From contig JAEZJZ010000022.1 of the NCBI GenBank assembly GCA_023436245.1, positions 1 to 11,504 of the forward strand: a stretch of 11,504 nucleotides of DNA. Reading direction: 5' to 3'. The notes below the pieces were generated by a model. It worked only from the letters and a program-made list of their open reading frames with translations. It was not told the origin of the DNA and searched no databases. Below are positions 1 to 5,982 of this stretch, in pieces (position 1 is the stretch's first letter; every line of letters starts with the position of its first letter). This stretch comes from Bacillota bacterium (lineage in GTDB: Bacteria > Bacillota > UBA994 > UBA5500). The position numbers were made by a program, and so were the translations under genes.

Positions 1-102
1 GAGCCTGCGTCAACAGGTTCACGCTTTACGGAGGCGTCTTTCCTTTCCTAAGATACGGTCATTATATCCAGCAGACTCTGGACAGGCAACAACGTCAGCT
101 TC
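1..102. other. left-edge segment not belonging to the hydrolase
   Basis: Normal alpha/beta hydrolases of the following gene's type have a membrane anchor and the first beta strand with an oxyanion-loop motif ahead of the DFKPLW segment. None of that is encoded here: the hydrolase frame has a TAA at 49-51, and residues after it do not match the family. The third frame is open from base 3 to a TGA at 165-167 and reads like a real protein tail, with pieces such as FPFLRYGHYIQQTLDRQQRQ, which recalls C-termini of transposon-encoded proteins. I cannot identify it. Its last dozen codons overlap genuine hydrolase sequence, so the true junction lies around 100-135. Confidence 0.3.
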
Positions 103-870
103 TTGACCTTTCATTGCGTCAGAAACACAACAATGGATTTCAAGCCCTTATGGAGGAGAATGCTTGATGAGTACCGGATTGCAGTGGTAGAAAGGTCAGG
201 TTACGGCTGGAGTGACCCTTCTAGTAGTTCAAGGGATTTGGACACCATTCTCGAGGAAACCCGAACTGCACTAGAATTGTCTGGTGAAGAAGGTCCATAC
301 ATACTGGTTCCCCACTCCATGTCAGGGCTAGAGGCACTTTATTGGGCCCAAAAATACCCTGACGAGGTGAAGGCAATTATCGGTCTGGACCCATGTACGC
401 CTGAAACGATTGACCTAATTCCGAAGCCTCAAAGCACACAATTGAGTTTAATGCATTTCATATCGAGAATCGGGCTATCCAGATTCATGCCGGAATCTGA
501 TGTGGGTAAGAACTTGCCACTGATGACATCCAGTGAACTGTCAGCGGAAGACAAAGAGCAGTATCTTGCCATGTTCTACAAGAGTAGCGTGACAAAAGAT
601 ATGGTAAGAGAAGTAGACTATTTGAAAGCCAATGCCGAAACAGTGGCAAAGAATGGACCTCCCATCAACACCCCCATGTACTTCTTCATTTCCGGCGAGC
701 AAGAGGCGGTTGCAGTGGGTTGGAACAAAGCATTATCCAATTATCTTGATGGACTCACTGATGGATCACATATGCAGCTCGCTACTGGTCATTATGTTCA
801 TCATGAAAAGGCAGATGTGATCGCTGAACAAACCAAACTGTTTCTTGGGGAGCTTGTAGGCGGCAAGTAG
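103..870 (+). CDS. alpha/beta hydrolase, N-terminally truncated
   Basis: This is the catalytic part of an alpha/beta-hydrolase-fold enzyme, a serine esterase or lipase-like protein of unknown substrate. Numbering from the TTG at 103, the family segment begins at DFKPLW (12-17), followed by the strand RIAVVERSGYGWSD (25-38), the nucleophile elbow PHSMSG with Ser72, and the catalytic His near the C-terminus in ATGHYVHHE (about His230). The acid residue is less clear; LDP at 95-97 is one candidate position. Bacillus and Paenibacillus relatives are about 70-80 residues longer at the N-terminus, with a membrane anchor and the first strand plus oxyanion loop, all absent here. No Shine-Dalgarno precedes the TTG or the ATG at 133. 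The reading frame is intact to the TAG, but the protein is probably inactive or unexpressed. Best regarded as a truncated gene, although I cannot exclude that the window edge hides a rearranged 5' end. Confidence 0.8.
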   Translation: MTFHCVRNTTMDFKPLWRRMLDEYRIAVVERSGYGWSDPSSSSRDLDTILEETRTALELSGEEGPYILVPHSMSGLEALYWAQKYPDEVKAIIGLDPCTPETIDLIPKPQSTQLSLMHFISRIGLSRFMPESDVGKNLPLMTSSELSAEDKEQYLAMFYKSSVTKDMVREVDYLKANAETVAKNGPPINTPMYFFISGEQEAVAVGWNKALSNYLDGLTDGSHMQLATGHYVHHEKADVIAEQTKLFLGELVGGK

Positions 871-974
871 TCAGCGCCTCGCCTGCGAAGCTGCCCGAGA
901 GTACAATACCCCCAAGGTGCTTATTGGCCCTGAGACAACGGGCTTTTCGCCGGTTCCAAACGGAGAGAAAGAGA

Positions 975-1003
975 TTGATAATTGTGCTATCAACTGATAA
1001 CAT
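975..1003 (+). promoter_or_regulatory. promoter with palindromic operator for the toxin-antitoxin operon
   Basis: A -35-like TTGATA (975-980), a 17-bp spacer and a -10-like TAACAT (998-1003) lie about 45 bp before the likely toxin start. The -35 forms one arm of an inverted repeat TTGATA-N7-TATCAA (975-980 / 988-993), so a repressor bound there would cover the promoter. MqsA-type antitoxins repress their own operon by binding palindromes with the HTH domain; that this palindrome is the operator is inference. Confidence 0.45.
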
Positions 1004-1048
1004 TGTGGTCGTAGAGTGCATACTGTACAAAGAGAGGACGTGAATGCT

Positions 1049-1405
1049 TTGTCCTCAGATAAGCAGCTCCGTGACGTACAGGACTACCTCCAGAGATGCA
1101 AGCAACTAGTAAACGCTGGCAAGTGGCACCTGGAGCCGCGCAATTTCCCCACGATTACGGCACTCGGGCTTACGCTAGATGACGTAAGTGGCTACTTACT
1201 GACGCTCAAGCCGCATGATTACTGCAAGACTGAAGCGGATCATGATTCAAGACGTCCCGGAGATATATGGTTCTTTCTGTTTGATGAGCCCGGATCGGTT
1301 CTGGATTATTACGTCAAACTCAAATTGCATCCCCAACTGATCCATTTGAGCGTGATCTCATTTCATCCTCCAGAGGCGCACATTAGGCGCCGTTTCAAAC
1401 CCTAG
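1049..1405 (+). CDS. MqsR-like toxin (RelE-fold mRNA interferase family)
   Basis: This is probably the toxin of a type II toxin-antitoxin pair. The pattern of E. coli MqsR, a ribosome-independent mRNA interferase, can be followed along the protein: a leading helix ending CKQLVNAGKW, a second helix with ALGLTLDDVSGYLLTL, then DYCK aligned with the FYK of MqsR, DH, a conserved Trp, and the closing strands YYVKLKL and LSVISFH. The Lys of DYCK and the Tyr of YYVK fall at positions corresponding to MqsR catalytic residues by my hand alignment; the MqsR Gln after Trp appears to be Phe here. The toxin-first gene order also matches mqsRA. Start choice: the frame is open from a GTG at 1016, but that lies only a few bases from the inferred transcription start. 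The TTG at 1049 has AGAGAGGA (1031-1038) 11 bp upstream, so I prefer 1049 (118 aa; 129 aa from 1016). The antitoxin follows after 20 bp. Confidence 0.75.
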   Translation: MSSDKQLRDVQDYLQRCKQLVNAGKWHLEPRNFPTITALGLTLDDVSGYLLTLKPHDYCKTEADHDSRRPGDIWFFLFDEPGSVLDYYVKLKLHPQLIHLSVISFHPPEAHIRRRFKP

Positions 1406-1425
1406 TAAGGAGGGAGGCACAAGCT

Positions 1426-2451
1426 ATGTCACAGACAGCTTTCTTCTGCTATAACTGCTATGACGAAAAGCCAGTCAACCTCGAAGAGAGAGAACTGTGT
1501 ATTCCTGTCCGTGGCGAGGATATCCAATTTCGCGGCAAAGTTTATGTTTGCGCTGACTGCGGCGATGTCGTGTCTGAACCGGAGACGGACAACGCAAACA
1601 TCCTGCTTGCCTACCGGGAGTTTCGGCGACAGCACGGATTGCTGCAACCGGAGGAAATTGCTGCAATCCGGAACCGGTACGGTCTCAGCCAACGGGCTTT
1701 GGCCCGGCTCTTGGGGTGGGGGCAAATCACGATTCAACGTTACGAGCGTGGCGCACTGCAAGATCAAACGCATAACCATACTCTGATCACTTTACGCGAT
1801 GACCCGAGTCTCGCGAAGCGAATGATCGCGGCCCCAGGATGCAAGCTGACGGACGTCGAAAAGCATAAACTCCTGCAAGTCATTGACTCAGAGTCCGTGA
1901 CCCTTACCAAGAACCAATCCTTAGGCTCTCTCGAGGAATACCTAACTCAGGATGCGCCTAGCGAATATACCGGCTTTCTTGCTCCTGATCTGCGCAAATT
2001 GACTAGCATGGCGCTATTCTATGCGACCCAAATTGATGGTCATCTGTTCAAGGTCAAGCTGATGAAGTTGCTCTTCTTTGCTGACTTTCTGCATTTTCGC
2101 CGGCACGGGGTGAGCATCTCCGGGTTTCCTTATGCTGCGATTACCATGGGCCCAGTGCCGGACAATTTTCAAAGTGTCCTGGCATGGATGGAGCAAGCGG
2201 GAATCGCCCGTATCGACGAAGTCCCGCTTGGCACAACATCCGGCGAAGCAATCATCCCAATCACACCGCATGAACACGACGAGTTCAACGAAGCAGAGTT
2301 GGATACTCTGGTGGAAGTTGTAAGACAGCTTGGACACCTATCTGGCTCGGTGCTGAGAGATAGGTCGCACCAGGAAGCGGCATGGCTAAACACGGAGCAG
2401 AGGCAGCGGATTAGCTACCTTTGGGCAAATCAACTAAGAACAGTACAATAA
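1426..2451 (+). CDS. antitoxin: MqsA-like zinc ribbon + HTH fused to a Panacea/SocA (DUF4065) domain
   Basis: This is the predicted antitoxin and autorepressor of the preceding toxin gene, 341 aa. Residues 1-50 form a zinc ribbon with CxxC pairs at Cys8/Cys11 and Cys42/Cys45, as in MqsA. Residues 76-120 are an HTH_3/Xre-type DNA-binding domain (EEIAAIRNRYGLSQRALARL, then WGQITIQRYERG), the segment in MqsA proteins that binds the operator. After a linker, residues about 188-325 carry the hallmarks of the Panacea/SocA (DUF4065) domain: KLMKLLFFADF, the glycine-containing FPYAAITMGPVP, and a closing helix ending in EAAWLN. Panacea domains are known to neutralise many unrelated toxins. MqsA itself is much shorter (about 130 aa) and lacks this domain. 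The ATG is well supported by AAGGAGGGAGG at 1407-1417, 8 bp upstream. It probably forms a toxin complex and represses the promoter at 975-1003. Confidence 0.85.
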   Translation: MSQTAFFCYNCYDEKPVNLEERELCIPVRGEDIQFRGKVYVCADCGDVVSEPETDNANILLAYREFRRQHGLLQPEEIAAIRNRYGLSQRALARLLGWGQITIQRYERGALQDQTHNHTLITLRDDPSLAKRMIAAPGCKLTDVEKHKLLQVIDSESVTLTKNQSLGSLEEYLTQDAPSEYTGFLAPDLRKLTSMALFYATQIDGHLFKVKLMKLLFFADFLHFRRHGVSISGFPYAAITMGPVPDNFQSVLAWMEQAGIARIDEVPLGTTSGEAIIPITPHEHDEFNEAELDTLVEVVRQLGHLSGSVLRDRSHQEAAWLNTEQRQRISYLWANQLRTVQ

Positions 2452-2490
2452 AGTAGGAAGAGAGGACGTGCGCCGTCCTCTCTTCCTACT
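2452..2490. terminator. perfect 16-bp hairpin, probably bidirectional terminator
   Basis: The arms AGTAGGAAGAGAGGAC (2452-2467) and its exact reverse complement (2475-2490) flank a 7-base loop, starting directly after the antitoxin stop codon. The + side is followed by ATTTAG. The - side is followed by TTTATTGT, a better T-rich tail, so the hairpin could also stop transcription of the converging gene at 2593-3222. Confidence 0.8.
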
Positions 2491-2592
2491 ATTTAGTCAC
2501 AAAGGAACCCGAAGAGGCGTATCAATTGACTCTCAGACATGGGCGAAGCCGGCAGCAGCCCGACCCGTGTAGCCCACACCGTAGAGTACCGT

Positions 2593-3222
2593 CTATTCGC
2601 CGGACTCAATAGCCATCAGCAAGAAACCGCAGAAAGCAGCATTGTCTGACGGCAGACCTTCCCCCTGCATCGCCTGCTTCATGCGGTTGATCTGATCGCG
2701 GTATGCCCGATAGAACACGAAAGTGGGCCGTGAGGTGTACTCCAGCCCCTCTAGTTCGAAGTGGGCGATTACCCGCTTGGCAGTGTTCGGCTTGACCAAG
2801 GCTTCAACACTCGGGCGGAAGTAGACAGGGCAGACCGTAAGCAGCGGCCACTTCGCCAGCTTGAACTCATCCAACAGGTCAACCAACACCCGGAAGCCAT
2901 ACTCTTGATCCCCATACAGGAGCTCGAATAGCCCTTTGGACAGATCCACCCGTTCGCGGCTATGAAGCATCCCAATCAGCTCTCGAAACCTCATCTTCTC
3001 GAACACCGACACCAGCGAAGATTGGGTGACGATTTGGCCGACGGAAGCAACGATTCCACTGATATCCGCAAACCGCTCGACTTCGAAGCACAGTTGCGCC
3101 AGCTTATGCATCTTCTCAAGCCGATGCTTCCTGGAGATAGCCTGGATATCCGGATGCGAGAACCCACCAGGATACTGCAGCAAGAACCTTGCCTCGGCCT
3201 CCCTCAGCTTTGCCATATTCAT
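2593..3222 (-). CDS. conserved-looking hypothetical protein
   Basis: I cannot assign a family to this 209-residue soluble protein. It is mostly helical by eye, without signal peptide or membrane segment. Recognisable stretches include an N-terminal ARFLLQYPGGFSHPD, a central SSLVSVFEKMRFRELI, the segment KLAKWPLLTVCPVYFRPS and FELEGLEYTSRPTFVFYRAY near the C-terminus. This mixture of Pro, Gly and aromatic residues looks like a selected, conserved protein and not a chance frame. The frame is open back to an ATG at 3285, but the best start is the ATG at 3222 (MNMAKLREAE): AGGAGG at 3233-3238 sits 10 bp upstream, and the extra 21 codons would be translated leader. It lies 91 bp downstream of the broken TIM-barrel gene on the same strand, so it probably belonged to that transcript, which would end at the hairpin at 2452-2490. 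Confidence 0.7.
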   Translation of the reverse strand: MNMAKLREAEARFLLQYPGGFSHPDIQAISRKHRLEKMHKLAQLCFEVERFADISGIVASVGQIVTQSSLVSVFEKMRFRELIGMLHSRERVDLSKGLFELLYGDQEYGFRVLVDLLDEFKLAKWPLLTVCPVYFRPSVEALVKPNTAKRVIAHFELEGLEYTSRPTFVFYRAYRDQINRMKQAMQGEGLPSDNAAFCGFLLMAIESGE

Positions 3223-3313
3223 CTCAAGTCGGCCTCCTTCAACAAGAACATCCATGACGAACCCTTGCTCTACGCCTGACCTCATTCAACACCGACGCCA
3301 TCGGTGACTACCC

Positions 3314-3782
3314 CTACGCCTGCCTGTTCAGCAACCACTCCAGCGACGGCGCAAAGTCGCATTCCAGCGTATACGTTGCATCCGGCGCCTCCGACTGCAG
3401 CTGCTGCAAAGCTGCACCCATGTCCAACGTGCCTCTGCACAGCGGCCAATGGCTATCCCGTTGTCCGTCGTTGTTGTGCAGGTGCACGTGTCCAATACGC
3501 CCGGCCAGCATCGCTATCCAGACAGCCACCGGAGTTGACGAGTTGCAGTGAGCATGACCAACGTCCAGACAGAGGCGAAAGCGGTCATCTGCAACCCGGT
3601 CGCAAAGCGCTGCCAACAGCGACGGATCATCGTCGACCATGTTCTCGATGTAGACCGCCAGCTCGTCCCCCTTGTCCGCCAAGAAGCCGCGCCAGAACGT
3701 GACTGCGCTCTCAATGTGGTGCTCCAATTATCAGAACCTGGGGCTCCAGCAAATCCAGTGCGGGAAAAGTCTGAGCAAACTG
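3314..3782 (-). pseudogene. remnant of xylose-isomerase-like TIM-barrel (sugar phosphate isomerase/AP endonuclease family 2) gene
   Basis: Only the C-terminal half of this enzyme family survives. The 137 codons from the TTG at 3727 contain the metal-site pattern in order: IEN with Glu28, CLDVGHAH with Asp55 and His58, GHVHLHNNDG with His82/His84, and LEC with Glu122. Full-length relatives have about 250-290 residues. Upstream of 3727 the family sequence continues in another frame (FAQTFPALDLLEPQVLI, from 3779 down to about 3732), so one extra base near 3728-3740 breaks the gene; removing one A would join VLI to EHHIES. The remaining N-terminal half is absent, because the sequence abuts the stop codon of the HD gene at 3783-3785 with no start codon. 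The gene is therefore both truncated and frameshifted, and almost certainly non-functional. Confidence 0.7.
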
Positions 3783-4352
3783 TCAGGCATTCAGCACTTC
3801 CCTCACCTGCAGGTAGCGCTCATTAATCAATTCTCTCGCCTCGGGACAGAGCTTGGCCATGCTTCGCTCAATCTTCCGCAGCACCCAATCCTTGCCCTCG
3901 TCGATGCCGAAGCCATGCGTGACGTAAGCCAGATGCAGTAGTGAAGGCACCTGCAGTATATGAGTCATGGCATCAGCGCTGGCGATGCATTCCGCCTCCG
4001 GGGTCTGCCGCTGCATCGGCACACTGCCCCGATGGGTGAGGATGCACTGCTTCACCTGGGCAGTTCTCTCTTTCGGATAGCCAAACCCGGTCAGGATCCG
4101 CTCTGCCTCAGCCGCTCCGTGAATGTGGTGCTCGCCTTCCAAGCTGCTATCCTTAATGCCGGCGTAGTCATGCAGCAGGGCGGCAATCTCCACTATTTCC
4201 TGGTCTGCGCCCAGCCTCTCCGCCAGCAGTTTCGCATACTTCACCACATGAACGACATGATGGGACCAAATTCCGTAGCCAAATGCGTTGCTATCCTGTC
4301 GGCACGCATCCTCCACCATTCCCGCAATCTGCCTAATCATCTCACTGTACAA
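3783..4352 (-). CDS. HD-domain metal-dependent phosphohydrolase
   Basis: This 189-residue cytosolic protein carries the HD fold of metal-dependent phosphohydrolases, which act on nucleotides or other phosphoesters; the substrate cannot be read from the sequence. The metal-binding pattern is complete: His31/His32 in WSHHVVHV, the HD pair at 61-62 in ALLHDYAG, further histidines in EHHIHGA (75-78) and ILTHRG (His107), and the closing Asp127 in SADAM. The start is a TTG at 4352, supported by AGGAG at 4362-4366, 9 bp upstream; the in-frame ATG at 4340 is too far from that site. The stop is directly followed by the remnant TIM-barrel gene in the same frame, so the 3' end may be a deletion junction, although the C-terminus looks natural. 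Some relatives are annotated as YedJ-like, but I would keep only the domain name. Confidence 0.85.
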   Translation of the reverse strand: MYSEMIRQIAGMVEDACRQDSNAFGYGIWSHHVVHVVKYAKLLAERLGADQEIVEIAALLHDYAGIKDSSLEGEHHIHGAAEAERILTGFGYPKERTAQVKQCILTHRGSVPMQRQTPEAECIASADAMTHILQVPSLLHLAYVTHGFGIDEGKDWVLRKIERSMAKLCPEARELINERYLQVREVLNA

Positions 4353-4492
4353 AGCGCCACACTCCTCTCAACTGTCCACCACGAGAGTACTGCCTGAGCT
4401 AACGGCGTGGCCAGGGAGCACTCCTCATAGTCAGTAGAACTTATGTTCGCCGCGAAGAGGCAAATCCCTGCCGGAGAGTTTGCACATTGCTT

Positions 4493-4528
4493 AAGGGAGC
4501 TGCCCCGGTTCGTTGGGACAGCTCCCTT
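4493..4528 (-). terminator. hairpin downstream of the DHFR-like gene
   Basis: The arms AAGGGAGCTGCCCC (4493-4506) and GGGACAGCTCCCTT (4515-4528) pair over 13 of 14 positions around an 8-base loop. The hairpin lies 69 bp past the stop of the 4598-5191 gene and before the HD gene on the same strand, so it probably ends the 7365-to-4598 transcript. There is no long T tract on either side, so termination is inferred from the stem and the position. Confidence 0.6.
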
Positions 4529-4597
4529 GGTTACATTTGATCAGCTTGAGGCTACGTGACTGACATGAGCTATGCTCCGCCTGGGGAGCCCTATTCT

Positions 4598-5191
4598 TTA
4601 ACTCATGGTTCTGATTGCACCTGCACGCTCGTAGTTCACGACAATAACACCACTCGGGGTAACCGTGTTTTCCGTCACCTTGAAAGCCGCCGGAATGGTG
4701 CCGTCCGCAAACAACCGCTTTCCATCGCCCAACGTTATCGGATATATCATCAGCCATAACACGTCGACCAAGTCATGCTTAAGAAGCGTCTGAACAAGAT
4801 TACCACTTCCCCAAACGTGCAAATCCGGACCTTGCTGCTGCTTAATCTGGGCGACTTTTTCAGCAATATCTCCATTCAGAAGCACGCAAGGCTGCCACTC
4901 GCCAGATGTCATGGTATTCGAGGCCACGTACTTGGTCGCCTTGTTGGCCCCCGGCCACACATCTCCATGTTGCGGCCAGTACGGTGCCCATATTTCATAG
5001 GTCTTGCGACCTAATAGCAGGTCAAACGTCATGTTCATCTGCCTTCTCAGGAGCGTGCTCAGGGTCTCGTCGGAATATGACGCAATCCACCCACCATGCG
5101 CGAAGCCACCGCTGATGTCTTCCTGTGGGCCGCCCGGGGCTTGTATGACACCATCAAGCGAGATGTGTTCTAGCACAATGACTTTTCTCAT
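4598..5191 (-). CDS. dihydrofolate reductase family protein (RibD C-terminal fold)
   Basis: This 197-residue protein has the RibD-C/dihydrofolate-reductase-like fold, an NADPH-dependent reductase domain common as stand-alone copies in bacteria. It is not a true folate-pathway DHFR, and its substrate is unknown. Visible landmarks are the first strand with KVIVLEHISLDGVIQAPGG (3-21), FAHGGW (30-35), DLLLGRKTYEIWAPYWP (57-73), YVASNT (88-93), HVWGSGNLVQTLL (125-137) with the glycine-rich cofactor loop, and the acidic DLVDVLWLMIYPITLGDGKR (140-159). The length is typical of the family. The frame extends back to 5254, but the ATG at 5191 has GGAGG at 5201-5205, 9 bp upstream. It follows the peptidase gene by 59 bp and is probably the last gene of a three-gene transcript ending at the hairpin at 4493-4528. 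Confidence 0.88.
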   Translation of the reverse strand: MRKVIVLEHISLDGVIQAPGGPQEDISGGFAHGGWIASYSDETLSTLLRRQMNMTFDLLLGRKTYEIWAPYWPQHGDVWPGANKATKYVASNTMTSGEWQPCVLLNGDIAEKVAQIKQQQGPDLHVWGSGNLVQTLLKHDLVDVLWLMIYPITLGDGKRLFADGTIPAAFKVTENTVTPSGVIVVNYERAGAIRTMS

Positions 5192-5250
5192 GGACCTCAC
5201 CCTCCAGTTTTGAACTGTTGATTGATTAGCCTGTTCATTGCCGCGACCTA

Positions 5251-5916
5251 TCACTGTAGTGAAAAGGATTTCCAGTGCCCTTCGGAGATAACTTCGACCG
5301 TCCCCTCGACCACTTTGATGGCGGTTTCATCATCAATTGCATACGCCGGCCCCTGCATGCCGGCGGCCCATCTCTCAGCAGAAGCCATGGTATTATGCGG
5401 CAGCATCTCGTGATCCAGGTGCGGGAAGATAGCAAAGTCAACCAATCCGAGCGTCTGGTCGCCACCTTCTGGCGGAGTCCAGCCAACAAAGAGTTCGCCA
5501 ACTCTAGGTGCCATCACCATACTACCAGCGCTTAGCCCTACGTAAACTGCGCGCAGCGAGGGTAAGAGGTCTGCCAGTCCGGACTGCCGCATCCAGTAGC
5601 AAAGATACAACGGGTCACCGCCATTCACCAGTAGAACATCAATCTCCTTGACCGTAGGGACCCAGAGCTCTCTATCGATGCTAGGCAGCGCGGTGAGCTC
5701 AAGCACACCCACTGACTTCCAGCCCAGCTCACACATCGGAGTGGTGGCCTGTCCAGTGAAGAAAAGCCATGCGTTGCTCGCACCACCGGGTATGGCGTAC
5801 AACCCAGTGGTGATGCAGAGGGCGTTGGCTTCGGCAATCGGCTTGCCGAGCATGTCAACTAGCGTGTTGTGTATGCTCTTGTTTTTGATGCCGGCAGATG
5901 TTAACAGGAGTTTCAT
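5251..5916 (-). CDS. peptidase S51 (dipeptidase E-like) family protein
   Basis: This 221-residue cytoplasmic protein belongs to the peptidase S51 family, the Salmonella peptidase E group, which hydrolyses Asp-X dipeptides. It has the class I glutamine-amidotransferase-like fold. It opens with MKLLLTSAG, the usual start of these proteins, and has the VNGGDPLYL loop (97-105), the nucleophile elbow YVGLSAGSMV with Ser129, and the His in IFPHLDHE (His166). A dedicated acid residue cannot be assigned by eye. The length fits. The ATG at 5916 is preceded by AAGGAG 7 bp upstream. It begins 66 bp after the serine hydrolase stop and precedes the DHFR-like gene by 59 bp. Many S51 paralogues in Bacillota have no proven dipeptidase activity, so substrate specificity remains open. 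Confidence 0.87.
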   Translation of the reverse strand: MKLLLTSAGIKNKSIHNTLVDMLGKPIAEANALCITTGLYAIPGGASNAWLFFTGQATTPMCELGWKSVGVLELTALPSIDRELWVPTVKEIDVLLVNGGDPLYLCYWMRQSGLADLLPSLRAVYVGLSAGSMVMAPRVGELFVGWTPPEGGDQTLGLVDFAIFPHLDHEMLPHNTMASAERWAAGMQGPAYAIDDETAIKVVEGTVEVISEGHWKSFSLQ

Positions 5917-5982
5917 GAGTCATCTCCTTGTCGTTACTTCATTTTGGGGAGCCTGTCGACCATGCATTCCATTCGCGAGTTA

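Noticed and set aside
927..947. GCCC-N9-GGGC followed by TTTT after the hydrolase, as a terminator
   Set aside because: The stem is only four pairs with a nine-base loop, too weak to call.
3304..3702. Plus-strand Pro/Ala/Thr-rich frame opposite the TIM-barrel remnant
   Set aside because: The metal-site motifs on the minus strand show which strand was coding; the plus frame is low-complexity shadow.
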